This document shows, one piece after another, positions 34,301 to 42,529 of a stretch of DNA of 64,000 bases (within the stretch, counting starts at the first letter, position 1; each line of letters opens with the position of its first letter). The translations under genes and the position numbers were made by a program. The notes beneath the pieces are model-generated. The model did not search any database, was not told where the DNA came from, and saw only the letters and a list, made by a program, of their open reading frames with translations. Source of the DNA: Aeromicrobium tamlense (GTDB lineage: Bacteria; Actinomycetota; Actinomycetes; Propionibacteriales; Nocardioidaceae); the NCBI RefSeq assembly GCF_013408555.1, contig NZ_JACBZN010000001.1, forward strand, positions 1,302,001 to 1,366,000. The letters run 5' to 3'.

Positions 34301-34908
34301 TCGAACAGGTCGTCGGCGGCGGCGCGCAGGGACGAGACGAAGATCGGGACGCCGGTGCCACGGCCCGTCGCGTCGATCGCGTCCGCGAGCTCGTGCGCGA
34401 ACCTCTGGTTCCCGCTCACCTCGTGCGCCCGGTAGTAGAGGATGCCGACGCGCGGCAGGCCCTCGGTGGCGGGCGTGGCGCGCTCGCTCACGCCCCATTC
34501 GGGCAGCACGGCGGGCGGCTCGAAGCCCTCGCCCGTGAGCAGGACGGTGTCGGACAGGAAGGCGTGCAGCTGGCGCAGGTTCTCGGCGCCGCCCTCGGCG
34601 AGGTAGCGGTGGGCCTCGGCGCACACGCCGATCGGCGCGGTCGACAGCTCCATGAGGGCCGCGTTCGGGAGCCGCTCGCCACCGAGCACGACGAGCGGAC
34701 GGCCCCGCTCGCGCACGAGGGCGGCGACGTCGCGGACGTCCTCCGGTGAGCCCAGGACGCGCAGGACGACCAGGTCGGCCTCGTCCACCAGCGCGTCGCG
34801 GCGGTCGTCGGTCACCCGGGCGGGGTTCGCCCACGAGTAGGCGGCGCCGCTGGCGCGGGCCGACAGGAGGTCGGTGTCGGACGTGGACATGAGGGCGATG
34901 CGGGTCAT
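31303..34908 (-). CDS. cobN: cobaltochelatase subunit CobN
   Basis: The protein has 1201 residues, the family length. CobN/BchH hallmarks are visible: [36 protein letters not shown] (metal/porphyrin region), [35 protein letters not shown] and [16 protein letters not shown]. It inserts Co2+ into hydrogenobyrinic acid a,c-diamide with an ATP-driven partner. No CobS/CobT is present; the ChlI/ChlD-like protein at 43996 is the probable partner. ATG 34908 has CGAAGGAGCAGC upstream and overlaps the stop of the ferredoxin-domain gene. Expression should be repressed by B12 through the riboswitch at 38.5 kb. Confidence 0.95.
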   Translation of the reverse strand: [1201 protein letters not shown]

Positions 34909-35554
34909 GCTGCTCCTTCGGGTGGCGCGGTGGTGCCGGGGATGCGGAGGTCGTCGAGGGGTCGGCCGGCGGCGAAGTGCTCGCGCACGAGCCGGACGGC
35001 GTCGTCGGGTCCGACGGGGCCGTACCAGGCGCCCTCGGGGTGGACGACGGCCACGGGTCCGTGGTTGCACGGGAACAGGCAGCCGGTCTGGGCCATGAGG
35101 ACGTCGGAGTCCGTGAGGCCTTCCTGCACGAGGGCCATGACGAGGGCGCGGTAGGTGTCGTCGGACCCGTGGGCGCTGCAGCGCGGTCCGCGGCACAGCA
35201 GCAGGTGGTGCCGGTGGGCCGGAGGGGCATTCCAGGCCGAGGACGTCAGGGCGGCCTCGCGGCCCGTGATCGTCCGGTCACCGAAGTGCAGGATCGGCGG
35301 GTCGACCTGCGCGCGGAGCCAGTGCCCCGCCACGCGTCCCACCCACGAGCGAGCGAACGCGAGGTCGTCCGTGGAGACGGGCTCGAGACGCAGCTCGCGC
35401 ACGCCCTCGCCGTGCAGCTCGTCGAGCACGCGGACCAAGGTCGGCTCGGCGCCCTGCAGGAACGCGATCCGGGCGCCCGCCTCCGTGGCGGCGCGGCGCA
35501 GCACGCCTTGGCGCGCGGCGTCCGACAGGGCGGTGGCGACGTGGACGAGGACGG

Positions 35555-35558
<4 letters not shown>
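34905..35558 (-). CDS. CbiX-like domain fused to thioredoxin-like [2Fe-2S] ferredoxin
   Basis: The protein has 217 residues. The N-terminal part (about 1-100) resembles a sirohydrochlorin chelatase/CbiX half: LVHVATALSDAARQGVL, RIAFLQGAEPTLVRVLDEL and RVAGHWLRAQ. The C-terminal part has four Cys at 122, 127, 160 and 164 (CRGPRC and GCLFPC), spaced as in thioredoxin-like [2Fe-2S] ferredoxins. ATG 35558 overlaps the ATPase stop and its own stop overlaps cobN. Its position suggests cobalt handling or electron supply, for example to cobalt reduction, which lacks a CobR gene here. Direct evidence is absent. Confidence 0.8.
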
Positions 35559-36312
<754 letters not shown>

Positions 36313-36316
<4 letters not shown>

Positions 36317-37332
36317 GCGCGGGACCTCCGACGCAGCAGGACCAGGGCGAACGCCGGCACGCCGAGCAGCGCCGTGGCCACGCCGACGGGGAGCTCCTGC
36401 GGATCGATGATGGTGCGGGCGGCCGTGTCGACCCACACGAGGAACACGGCGCCGCTGATCGCTGCGAGCGGCAGCATCCGGCGATGGTTCACGCCCACCA
36501 TCGCGCGGGCCACGTGCGGCAGGACGAGCCCGACGAACCCGATGGCACCGGACGTGCTGACGATGACCGCCGTGGTCAGTGCGGTGATCACGAGCAGGAT
36601 GATCCGGGCGCGGCCCACGTCGACGCCGAGGGCGGCGGCGCTGTCCTGGCCGAACGCGAACGCGTCCAGGGTCGACGCCAGCAGCAGGCACGAGACCACG
36701 GCGAGCGCCACCGTCGAGCCCACGACCGCGACGTCGGTCCACGAGGCGCTGCCGAGCGAGCCGAGCAGCCAGAACAGCACGCCGCGGGTCTGCTCGGCGT
36801 CGGCGGCGGTGAAGACGATGAACGAGGTCAGCGCCGAGAACAGCTGCGTCGCCGCGACGCCGGCCAGCACGACACGGTCGGTGGTCCCGCCCGCCGCCGC
36901 GGCGAGCACGAGCACCAGCAGGAACGCGCCCATCGCGCCCACGAAGGCGCCTCCCGCCAGGCCGATCGTCCCGGCGCCCACGCCGAGCACGACGATCGAG
37001 ACGGCCCCGGTCGACGCGCCCGACGAGACGCCGAGCACGAACGGGTCGGCCAGCGGATTGCGCAGCAGCGACTGCAGGATGACGCCGCAGACGGCCAAGC
37101 CGGCCCCGCACGCCGCGGCGAGCAGCGTGCGGGGCAGGCGCAGGTTCCAGACGATGCCCTCCTGGATGCGGGTCAGCCCGGACTCGCCGCCGACCGCCCG
37201 CGACCAGGCCAGGGACAGCACGGATCGCGGACCGACGTCCGAGGGGCCGATGGTCACCGCGACGCACACCGACGCGACCAGCAGCGCCACCCCGGCCGAG
37301 CCCAGGATCCAGGCGCGCCGGGTGACCGTCAC
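36313..37332 (-). CDS. FecCD/BtuC-type ABC transporter permease
   Basis: The protein has 339 residues and about ten membrane segments. LRLPRTLLAAACGAGLAVCG, LQSLLRNPLADPFVLGVSSGA and GAIGFVGLVLPHVARAMVG are the hallmarks of the BtuC/FecCD family; the last contains the coupling region. The GTG at 37332 overlaps the stop of the binding-protein gene (GTGA). The riboswitch in front of the operon favours a corrinoid substrate over siderophores. Confidence 0.92.
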
Positions 37333-38357
37333 TGCGACAGGCCGAACTCGGCCAGCGCGTCGGCGACCTGCTCGAGGCCCTCGACGGTGCGGATCGAGGG
37401 GTTCAGCGCGGCGCCCGAGAGCGCGACGTAGCGCCGGTTCTTCACGGCCGTCATCTCGCGCGTGACCGGGTTGGACTCGAGGAACTCGATCTTCGCCTGC
37501 GCCGACTCGGCCGTCTGGCTCTTGCGGGTGAGGTCGCCGATCACGAGGACGTCGGGGTCCCGCTCGGCGACCGTCTCCCAGCCCACCTGCGGCCACTCGG
37601 CCTTCGTGTCGTCGAAGACGTTCTTCAGGCCGAGCGCCCGGGTGATGATGCCGGGACCGCCGCAGCAGCCGGCGAGGTAGGGCGACTCGGCGTTCGCGAA
37701 CCAGTACAGGACGCTGACGTCGTCCTCCGGGGCCTTCGCGGAGGCGGCCGCGACGCGGTCCTGCAGCGACGAGACCAGCTCGTCGCCACGGTCCTCCACG
37801 TCGAGCAGCTCGGCCAGCTCGGTGATCTCGCGGTAGATCGCGTCGATCTCGAGGACACCGGTCCGGGCGCCGTCGTCGTCGCCCTCGTTGTCCTTGCCCT
37901 CGCACTCGGCGGGCGACAGGTACGTGGGCACGCCGAGGTCGGCGAACGCGCCGGCCGTGCCGACGCCGCCCTTGCCCAGCGTGCTGGCGAACGAGGCGGT
38001 CACGAGGTCGGGCTCGGTCTGCAGGACCCGCTCCATCGAGGGGGCGCTGTCGGCGAGCCGCTCGACCTTCGCGCTCTCGGCCTCGAGGCCCTTCATGACG
38101 GGGTCGGTCCAGGTGCCGGTGCCGGCCATCCGGTCGGCCACTCCGAGGGACAGCAGGATCTCGGTGGAGCCCTGGTTCAGTGAGACGATGCGCTGCGGCG
38201 CGGACTCGACGGTGGTGGTGCGGCCGCAGTTCTCGAGCGTGCGGGGGTAGCCGTCGGAGGAGGCGCGGTCGGGATCGGTGTCCTCGGACGCACAGGCGCC
38301 GAGGGTCAGCAGGCCTGCGGAGAGCAGGACGAGGGTACGGCGGACAGAGGTACGCAC
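37329..38357 (-). CDS. substrate-binding lipoprotein of a corrinoid-type ABC importer
   Basis: The protein has 342 residues. A lipoprotein signal ends at LTLGAC with Cys22 as the lipidated residue. The mature part is a BtuF/FhuD-like fold: APQRIVSLNQGSTEILLSLG, MERVLQTEPDLVTASF and WPQVGWETVAERDPDVLVIG. The Cys pair in YLAGCCGGPG and an extra acidic loop (ECEGKDNEGDDDG) are unusual. The GTG at 38357 was chosen because GAAGGATC lies 10 nt upstream and the longer frame runs into the riboswitch. It is the first gene after that riboswitch. Confidence 0.88.
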   Translation of the reverse strand: MRTSVRRTLVLLSAGLLTLGACASEDTDPDRASSDGYPRTLENCGRTTTVESAPQRIVSLNQGSTEILLSLGVADRMAGTGTWTDPVMKGLEAESAKVERLADSAPSMERVLQTEPDLVTASFASTLGKGGVGTAGAFADLGVPTYLSPAECEGKDNEGDDDGARTGVLEIDAIYREITELAELLDVEDRGDELVSSLQDRVAAASAKAPEDDVSVLYWFANAESPYLAGCCGGPGIITRALGLKNVFDDTKAEWPQVGWETVAERDPDVLVIGDLTRKSQTAESAQAKIEFLESNPVTREMTAVKNRRYVALSGAALNPSIRTVEGLEQVADALAEFGLSQ

Positions 38358-38424
38358 GGGCGTGATCCTTCGAGGTCTGGGGCTCGTTCGCGAAGCCCGG
38401 TGGGACCAGACGGCGGTTGCCGTG

Positions 38425-38575
38425 AGGGCCAGCAGGTCTTCGGACTCGGGATCGACCGGACGGAGCGCCTTCCCAGACCTCTCGGTCCAGTGGCTGTGTG
38501 CCCCGCCCGTCACCCTCACCGCTGCGCGTCAGTCCCGGACTCTCACCGGGTTCCCTGGCTCATCGCTGAGTTTGA
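38425..38575 (-). promoter_or_regulatory. cobalamin riboswitch upstream of the importer-cobN-cobF operon
   Basis: On the minus strand the core GGGAACCCGGTGAGAGTCC, GGGACTG, CGCAGCGGTGA and the B12 box AGTCCGAAGACCTGCT appear in order and at the usual spacing. It precedes the GTG at 38357 by about 70 nt, which holds the expression platform. By family knowledge it would turn the importer, CobN and CobF down when adenosylcobalamin is plentiful. Confidence 0.9.
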
Positions 38576-38632
38576 CTGGCGAGCCGACCGTAGCAGTCCC
38601 GCGGCCGGACGTGCGGCGGCAGGGCCGGATGG

Positions 38633-38638
38633 CACCAT
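38633..38638 (+). promoter_or_regulatory. -10 element of a probable leaderless cobG promoter
   Basis: CACCAT is followed by six bases and the GTG at 38645. No Shine-Dalgarno is seen. The promoter lies beside, but points away from, the minus-strand riboswitch, so cobG-cobH-cobIJ seem to escape that riboswitch. Confidence 0.45.
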
Positions 38639-38644
38639 GTCGGC

Positions 38645-39523
38645 GTGACCGAACGGACCCGCCGCGACCTGTGCCCCGGCCTGCTGCGCCCCTGGATCGC
38701 CGACGACGGCGCCCTGGTGCGCGTGCGAGTGCCGGGCGGCCGCCTCACGACCGGCGCATTGCGCGGACTGCACGAGGTCGCCGAGTCGCACGGGGACGGC
38801 GCCGTGCACCTGACCTCCCGAGCCAACCTGCAGGTCCGCGGCATCGCGCACGACGACGGCTGCCTGCCCGACGCCGTCGTCGATGCCGCGATGGCGACCG
38901 GCCTGATGCCGTCGGCCTCGCACGAGCGGGTCCGCAACATCATGGCCTCGCCCCTCACCGGGATCGTCGGAGGCCGCGCCGACCTGCGACCTGCCGTGCG
39001 CGAGCTGGACGAGCGTCTGTGCGCCGATCCCATGCTCGCCGCGCTCGCCGGTCGCTTCCTGTTCGTGCTCGACGACGGACGCGGCGACGTCGCGGGCCGC
39101 GACCTCGACCTGGGTCTCGTGGCGGTCTCGACGACCGAGGCGCAGCTCCGTGCCGGGCGCTCGGCGTGGGGTCGGACCGTGCCCGTCACGGAGGCCGCGG
39201 AGGCGCTCGCGGGCCTCGCCCGGAGGTTCGTCGCGGCCGCCGGCGCCCAGCCCGAGTCGCCGTGGCACGTCGACGAGCTGCCCGGCGCCGGAGCCGGCCT
39301 CCTCGGGCACGTCCACGAACGCCGTGACGAGACCCGGGTGTCGGCCGAGCCGCCGCCGCTTGGCAGGATCACGCAGGACGACGGCCGGCTCGCGCTGCAC
39401 CTGGCGGCACCGGGCGGACGTCTCGACCGGCGGCTGATGGACGACGTCCTCGCGCTGGACGCCCCGCTCGTCGTGATCACGCCGTGGCGCACCCTGATCG
39501 TCCCCGACCTGGAGAACGCATGA
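38645..39523 (+). CDS. cobG: CobG-like precorrin-3B synthase lacking the C-terminal Fe-S domain
   Basis: The protein has 292 residues; family members known to me have about 360 or more. RRDLCPGLLRPWIADDGALVR, VHLTSRANLQVRGI, SHERVRNIMASPLTG and VITPWRTLIVPDLENA match the N-terminal and middle parts of CobG. The C-terminal segment that normally carries the C-x5-C and C-x3-C [4Fe-4S] motif is absent: the frame stops and cobH begins at once (ATGA). Only scattered Cys remain. CobG makes the ring-contracting hydroxylactone from precorrin-3A using O2 and needs the cluster. Activity is therefore uncertain, although the gene is intact and in an operon with cobH and cobIJ. Confidence 0.82.
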   Translation: MTERTRRDLCPGLLRPWIADDGALVRVRVPGGRLTTGALRGLHEVAESHGDGAVHLTSRANLQVRGIAHDDGCLPDAVVDAAMATGLMPSASHERVRNIMASPLTGIVGGRADLRPAVRELDERLCADPMLAALAGRFLFVLDDGRGDVAGRDLDLGLVAVSTTEAQLRAGRSAWGRTVPVTEAAEALAGLARRFVAAAGAQPESPWHVDELPGAGAGLLGHVHERRDETRVSAEPPPLGRITQDDGRLALHLAAPGGRLDRRLMDDVLALDAPLVVITPWRTLIVPDLENA

Positions 39524-40185
39524 CCCTCGCCCCACCCGCCCGCCGGTACGCCTACGAGACCGACGGCGCCCAGATCTACGTCGACTCGTTCGCCACGATC
39601 CGCGCCGAGGCCGACCTGACGGGCGTGCCGGCGGGCGCCGAGAAGGTCGCCGTGCGGATGATCCACGCCTGCGGTCAGACCGACCTCGCCCGCGACCTCG
39701 TGATCCACCCCGCGCTGGTATCGGCCGCGCGCGCGGCGCTGGAGTCGGGCGCGCCGATCCTCACCGACGCGCACATGGTGGCCTCGGGCGTCACCCGCGC
39801 TCGGCTCCCCCGCGACAACGAGGTCCGGTGCCTGCTGCGCGACGAGCGGGTCCCGGAGCTGGCCAAGGCGTGGTCGACCACCCGGTCGGCCGCCGCGGTC
39901 TCGCTGTGGACCGAGCACCTCGAGGGCGCCGTCGTGGCGTTCGGGAACGCCCCGACGGCCCTGTTCCACCTGCTCGAGATGCTGCGCGACGGGGCCCCGC
40001 GTCCCGCCGCGATCATCGGGACGCCGGTCGGCTTCATCGGCGCCGCGGAGTCGAAGCAGGCCCTGATCGACCTCGCCTCGGACGTGCCCGGGCTCGACGT
40101 CCCGTACCTCGTCGTCACCGGGCGCCGCGGCGGCTCCGCGATGGCCGCCTCGGCCCTCAACGCGCTCGCCCAGGAGCGCGAGTGA
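39520..40185 (+). CDS. cobH: precorrin-8X methylmutase
   Basis: The protein has 221 residues. RMIHACGQTDLARDLVIHP carries the catalytic His, and GAPILTDAHMVASGVTR and FGNAPTALFHLLEM are CobH/CbiC signatures. It moves the C11 methyl to C12, giving hydrogenobyrinic acid. ATG 39520 overlaps the cobG stop, and its own stop overlaps the cobIJ GTG, so the three genes are coupled. Length equals the family norm. Confidence 0.95.
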   Translation: MTLAPPARRYAYETDGAQIYVDSFATIRAEADLTGVPAGAEKVAVRMIHACGQTDLARDLVIHPALVSAARAALESGAPILTDAHMVASGVTRARLPRDNEVRCLLRDERVPELAKAWSTTRSAAAVSLWTEHLEGAVVAFGNAPTALFHLLEMLRDGAPRPAAIIGTPVGFIGAAESKQALIDLASDVPGLDVPYLVVTGRRGGSAMAASALNALAQERE

Positions 40186-41684
40186 CCGGGCGGCTGTACG
40201 GCGTCGGCGTCGGCCCCGGCGACCCCGAGCTGATCACCCTCAAGGCCGCCAGGCTCATCGAGTCCGCGGACGTCATCGCCTACCACCAGGGCGTCGGCAA
40301 GCAGTCGAACGCGCGCCGCATCGCCGCCGGCCTGTTGCGCCCGGGCGTCGCGGAGGAGGCGCTGGTCTACCCGGTCACGACGCAGGTCAGCGACCATCCC
40401 GGCGGGTACGCCGGCGCGATGGCCGACTTCTACGCCGACTGCGAGCGTCGGGTCCGTGAGCACCTCGCCGCCGGCCGCGACGTCGTCGTCCTGGCCGAGG
40501 GCGACCCGATGCTCTACGGCTCGTTCATGTACCTGCACGACCGGCTCCACGGTGAGTTCGAGACGCACGTCGTCGCCGGCGTTCCGGCCTTCGCCGCGGC
40601 GACCGCGACCACCGCACTGCCGCTCGTGCGGCAGACCGACGTGCTGACCGTGCTGCCCGGGACGCTGCCCGAGCCCGAGCTGGCCCGGCGCCTCGCGGAC
40701 ACCGACGGCGCCGTGATCATGAAGCTCGGCCGGACCTTCGCGAAGGTGCGCTCGGCCCTCGAGCAGGCCGGCCGCGTCGAGGGCTCCTGGTACGTCGAGC
40801 GCGCGTCGATGGACGCCGAGCGGGTGCTGCCCGTGGCCGAGGTCGACCCCGAGACCGTGCCGTACTTCTCGATCGTGCTCGTTCCGGGCGACACCCGCCC
40901 CGGAGTCGCGCGGTACGAGAGCCCGGCACCCGAGGCCGTCGCGCCCGCCGTGGACGCCGAGGTCGTCGTCGTGGGCCTGGGCCCCGGGCCGGACGCCTGG
41001 CTCTCGCCCGAGGCCACGCAGGTGCTCGCCGAGGTCGGTCACGTCGTCGGCTACGGCCCCTACGTGGAGCGGGTCCCCCAGCGCTCCGGCCTGGTGCGTC
41101 ACGCGTCGGGCAACACGGTGGAGGTCGACCGCGCTCGTGACGCCCTCGAGCTGGCGCTCGCCGGCGAGCGCGTGGCCGTCGTGTCGGGCGGTGACGCCGG
41201 CATCTTCGGCATGGCGTCGGCCGTCTTCGAGGCCGCGGAGGACCCGCGCTACGCCGACGTCGCCGTGCGCGTCGTCCCCGGCATCTCGGCCGTCCAGGCG
41301 GTCGCCGCGCGCGCCGGAGCACCGATCGGCGCGGACTTCGCCGTCATGAGCCTCTCCGACCGGCTCAAGCCGTGGGAGGTCGTCGAGCAGCGGCTCCGCG
41401 CCGTGGCCGCGGCCGACCTCGTGCTCGCGCTGTACAACCCCCGGTCGCGCTCGCGCACCGAGCAGGTCGCGCAGGCACAGGCAGTGCTGCTGGAGCACAA
41501 GTCGCCCGACACCGTGGTGGTCGTCGGACGCGACGTCGGCCGTGCCGAGGAGAGCCTCACGGTCACCACGCTCGGCAAGCTCGACCCCGAGACCGTCGAC
41601 ATGAAGTGCCTGCTGCTGATCGGCGCGTCGTCCACGCGGGTCACGCCGTCCGGACGCGTCTGGAGCCCGCGCTTCGTGCAGTGA
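40182..41684 (+). CDS. cobIJ: fused precorrin-2 C20-methyltransferase / precorrin-3B C17-methyltransferase
   Basis: The protein has 500 residues made of two methyltransferase domains. CobI occupies about 1-245 (GVGVGPGDPELITLKAARLI, LAEGDPMLYGSFMYLHDRL). CobJ runs from about 257 to 500 (VVVVGLGPGPDAWLSPEA, VVSGGDAGIFGMA, DLVLALYNPRSRSR). This fusion is common in actinobacteria. The enzymes act on either side of CobG, so their fusion brackets the step of the truncated CobG. The GTG at 40182 overlaps the cobH stop. A palindromic repeat follows the stop by 7 bp. Confidence 0.95.
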   Translation: MTGRLYGVGVGPGDPELITLKAARLIESADVIAYHQGVGKQSNARRIAAGLLRPGVAEEALVYPVTTQVSDHPGGYAGAMADFYADCERRVREHLAAGRDVVVLAEGDPMLYGSFMYLHDRLHGEFETHVVAGVPAFAAATATTALPLVRQTDVLTVLPGTLPEPELARRLADTDGAVIMKLGRTFAKVRSALEQAGRVEGSWYVERASMDAERVLPVAEVDPETVPYFSIVLVPGDTRPGVARYESPAPEAVAPAVDAEVVVVGLGPGPDAWLSPEATQVLAEVGHVVGYGPYVERVPQRSGLVRHASGNTVEVDRARDALELALAGERVAVVSGGDAGIFGMASAVFEAAEDPRYADVAVRVVPGISAVQAVAARAGAPIGADFAVMSLSDRLKPWEVVEQRLRAVAAADLVLALYNPRSRSRTEQVAQAQAVLLEHKSPDTVVVVGRDVGRAEESLTVTTLGKLDPETVDMKCLLLIGASSTRVTPSGRVWSPRFVQ

Positions 41685-41691
41685 CGGGTGA

Positions 41692-41742
41692 GCGGTGAGC
41701 TGGCAACCCCACGAGGCCCGGATGCGGTTGCTGACTCACCGC
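41692..41742. repeat. inverted pair of a dispersed 17-bp palindromic element between cobIJ and cobM
   Basis: GCGGTGAGCTGGCAACC (41692-41708) and, on the other strand, GCGGTGAGTCAGCAACC (41742-41726) face each other across 17 bp. Both fit GCGGTGAGTNNNCAACC apart from one base. Three more copies lie at 56.8-56.9 kb. The pair fills the 89-bp gap between convergent genes and could act as a terminator for both. Confidence 0.7.
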
Positions 41743-41773
41743 CGCCCCGGCCGAGGTCGCCGCAGGGGTGGTC

Positions 41774-42529
41774 CTAGGGGCGCTGGCGACGCTCGCGGCT
41801 GGCCGCGTAGAGGTACGACTCGCCGCCTCGCACGTCGGGAGCCAAGGCGGGGCCGACGAGGATCACCGCGGCCTGGCGCAGCCCGGCGGCCTCGACCTGG
41901 TCGGCGATGTCGGCGAGCGTGCCGCGCAGCACGAGCTCGTCGGGCTGGGTGGCCTTCGACACCACCGCCACGGCGCAGTCGGCGCCGTAGTGCTCGGCCA
42001 GCTCGGCCGCGAGCTCGCGCGTGCGCGTGATCCCCAGGTGCAGGGCGAGCGTCGCGCCGGTCGCGGCGAACGCCGCGAGCTGCTCACCCGCCGGCATCTG
42101 CGTGGAGCGCGCCTGCGTGCGGGTGAGGACGACGGACTGCGCCAGCTCAGGGACGGTGAGCTCGGCGCCGACGATCGCCGCGGCGGCGGCGTAGGCGGGC
42201 ACGCCGGGAGTGACGTCCCACGCCACCGAGGCGGCGTCGAGCCGGCGCGCCTGCTCGTGGACGGCCGAGTACAGCGAGGGGTCGCCGGAGCACAGACGCA
42301 CGACCTCGAGTCCCTCACGGTGGGCGTCGACCAGCGCGGCGGTGATCTCCTCGAGGTCGAGGTGCTGCGTGTCGACCAGCCGCGCCCCGTCGCGGCAGTG
42401 GCCGAGGACCTCGGCGTCGAGGTAGGTGCCGGCGTACAGGACCACGTCGGCCCGCTCCAGCAGCCGCACCGCGCGCAGGGTGAGCAGGTCGGCCGCGCCG
42501 GGTCCGGCGCCGACGAAGTGGACGGTCAT
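41774..42529 (-). CDS. cobM: precorrin-4 C11-methyltransferase
   Basis: The protein has 251 residues. VHFVGAGPGAADLLTLRAVRL, VLYAGTYLDAEVL, CSGDPSLYSAVHEQ and TQARSTQMPAGEQLAAFA are CobM/CbiF hallmarks. ATG 42529 overlaps the cobL stop, so the order of transcription is cobL then cobM. It ends with TAG. It makes precorrin-5, the substrate of CobF. Confidence 0.94.
   Translation of the reverse strand: MTVHFVGAGPGAADLLTLRAVRLLERADVVLYAGTYLDAEVLGHCRDGARLVDTQHLDLEEITAALVDAHREGLEVVRLCSGDPSLYSAVHEQARRLDAASVAWDVTPGVPAYAAAAAIVGAELTVPELAQSVVLTRTQARSTQMPAGEQLAAFAATGATLALHLGITRTRELAAELAEHYGADCAVAVVSKATQPDELVLRGTLADIADQVEAAGLRQAAVILVGPALAPDVRGGESYLYAASRERRQRP

Noticed and set aside
31519..34749. 1076-codon plus-strand open frame opposite cobN
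   Set aside because: Compositional shadow of cobN; no recognisable domain and no ribosome-binding site.
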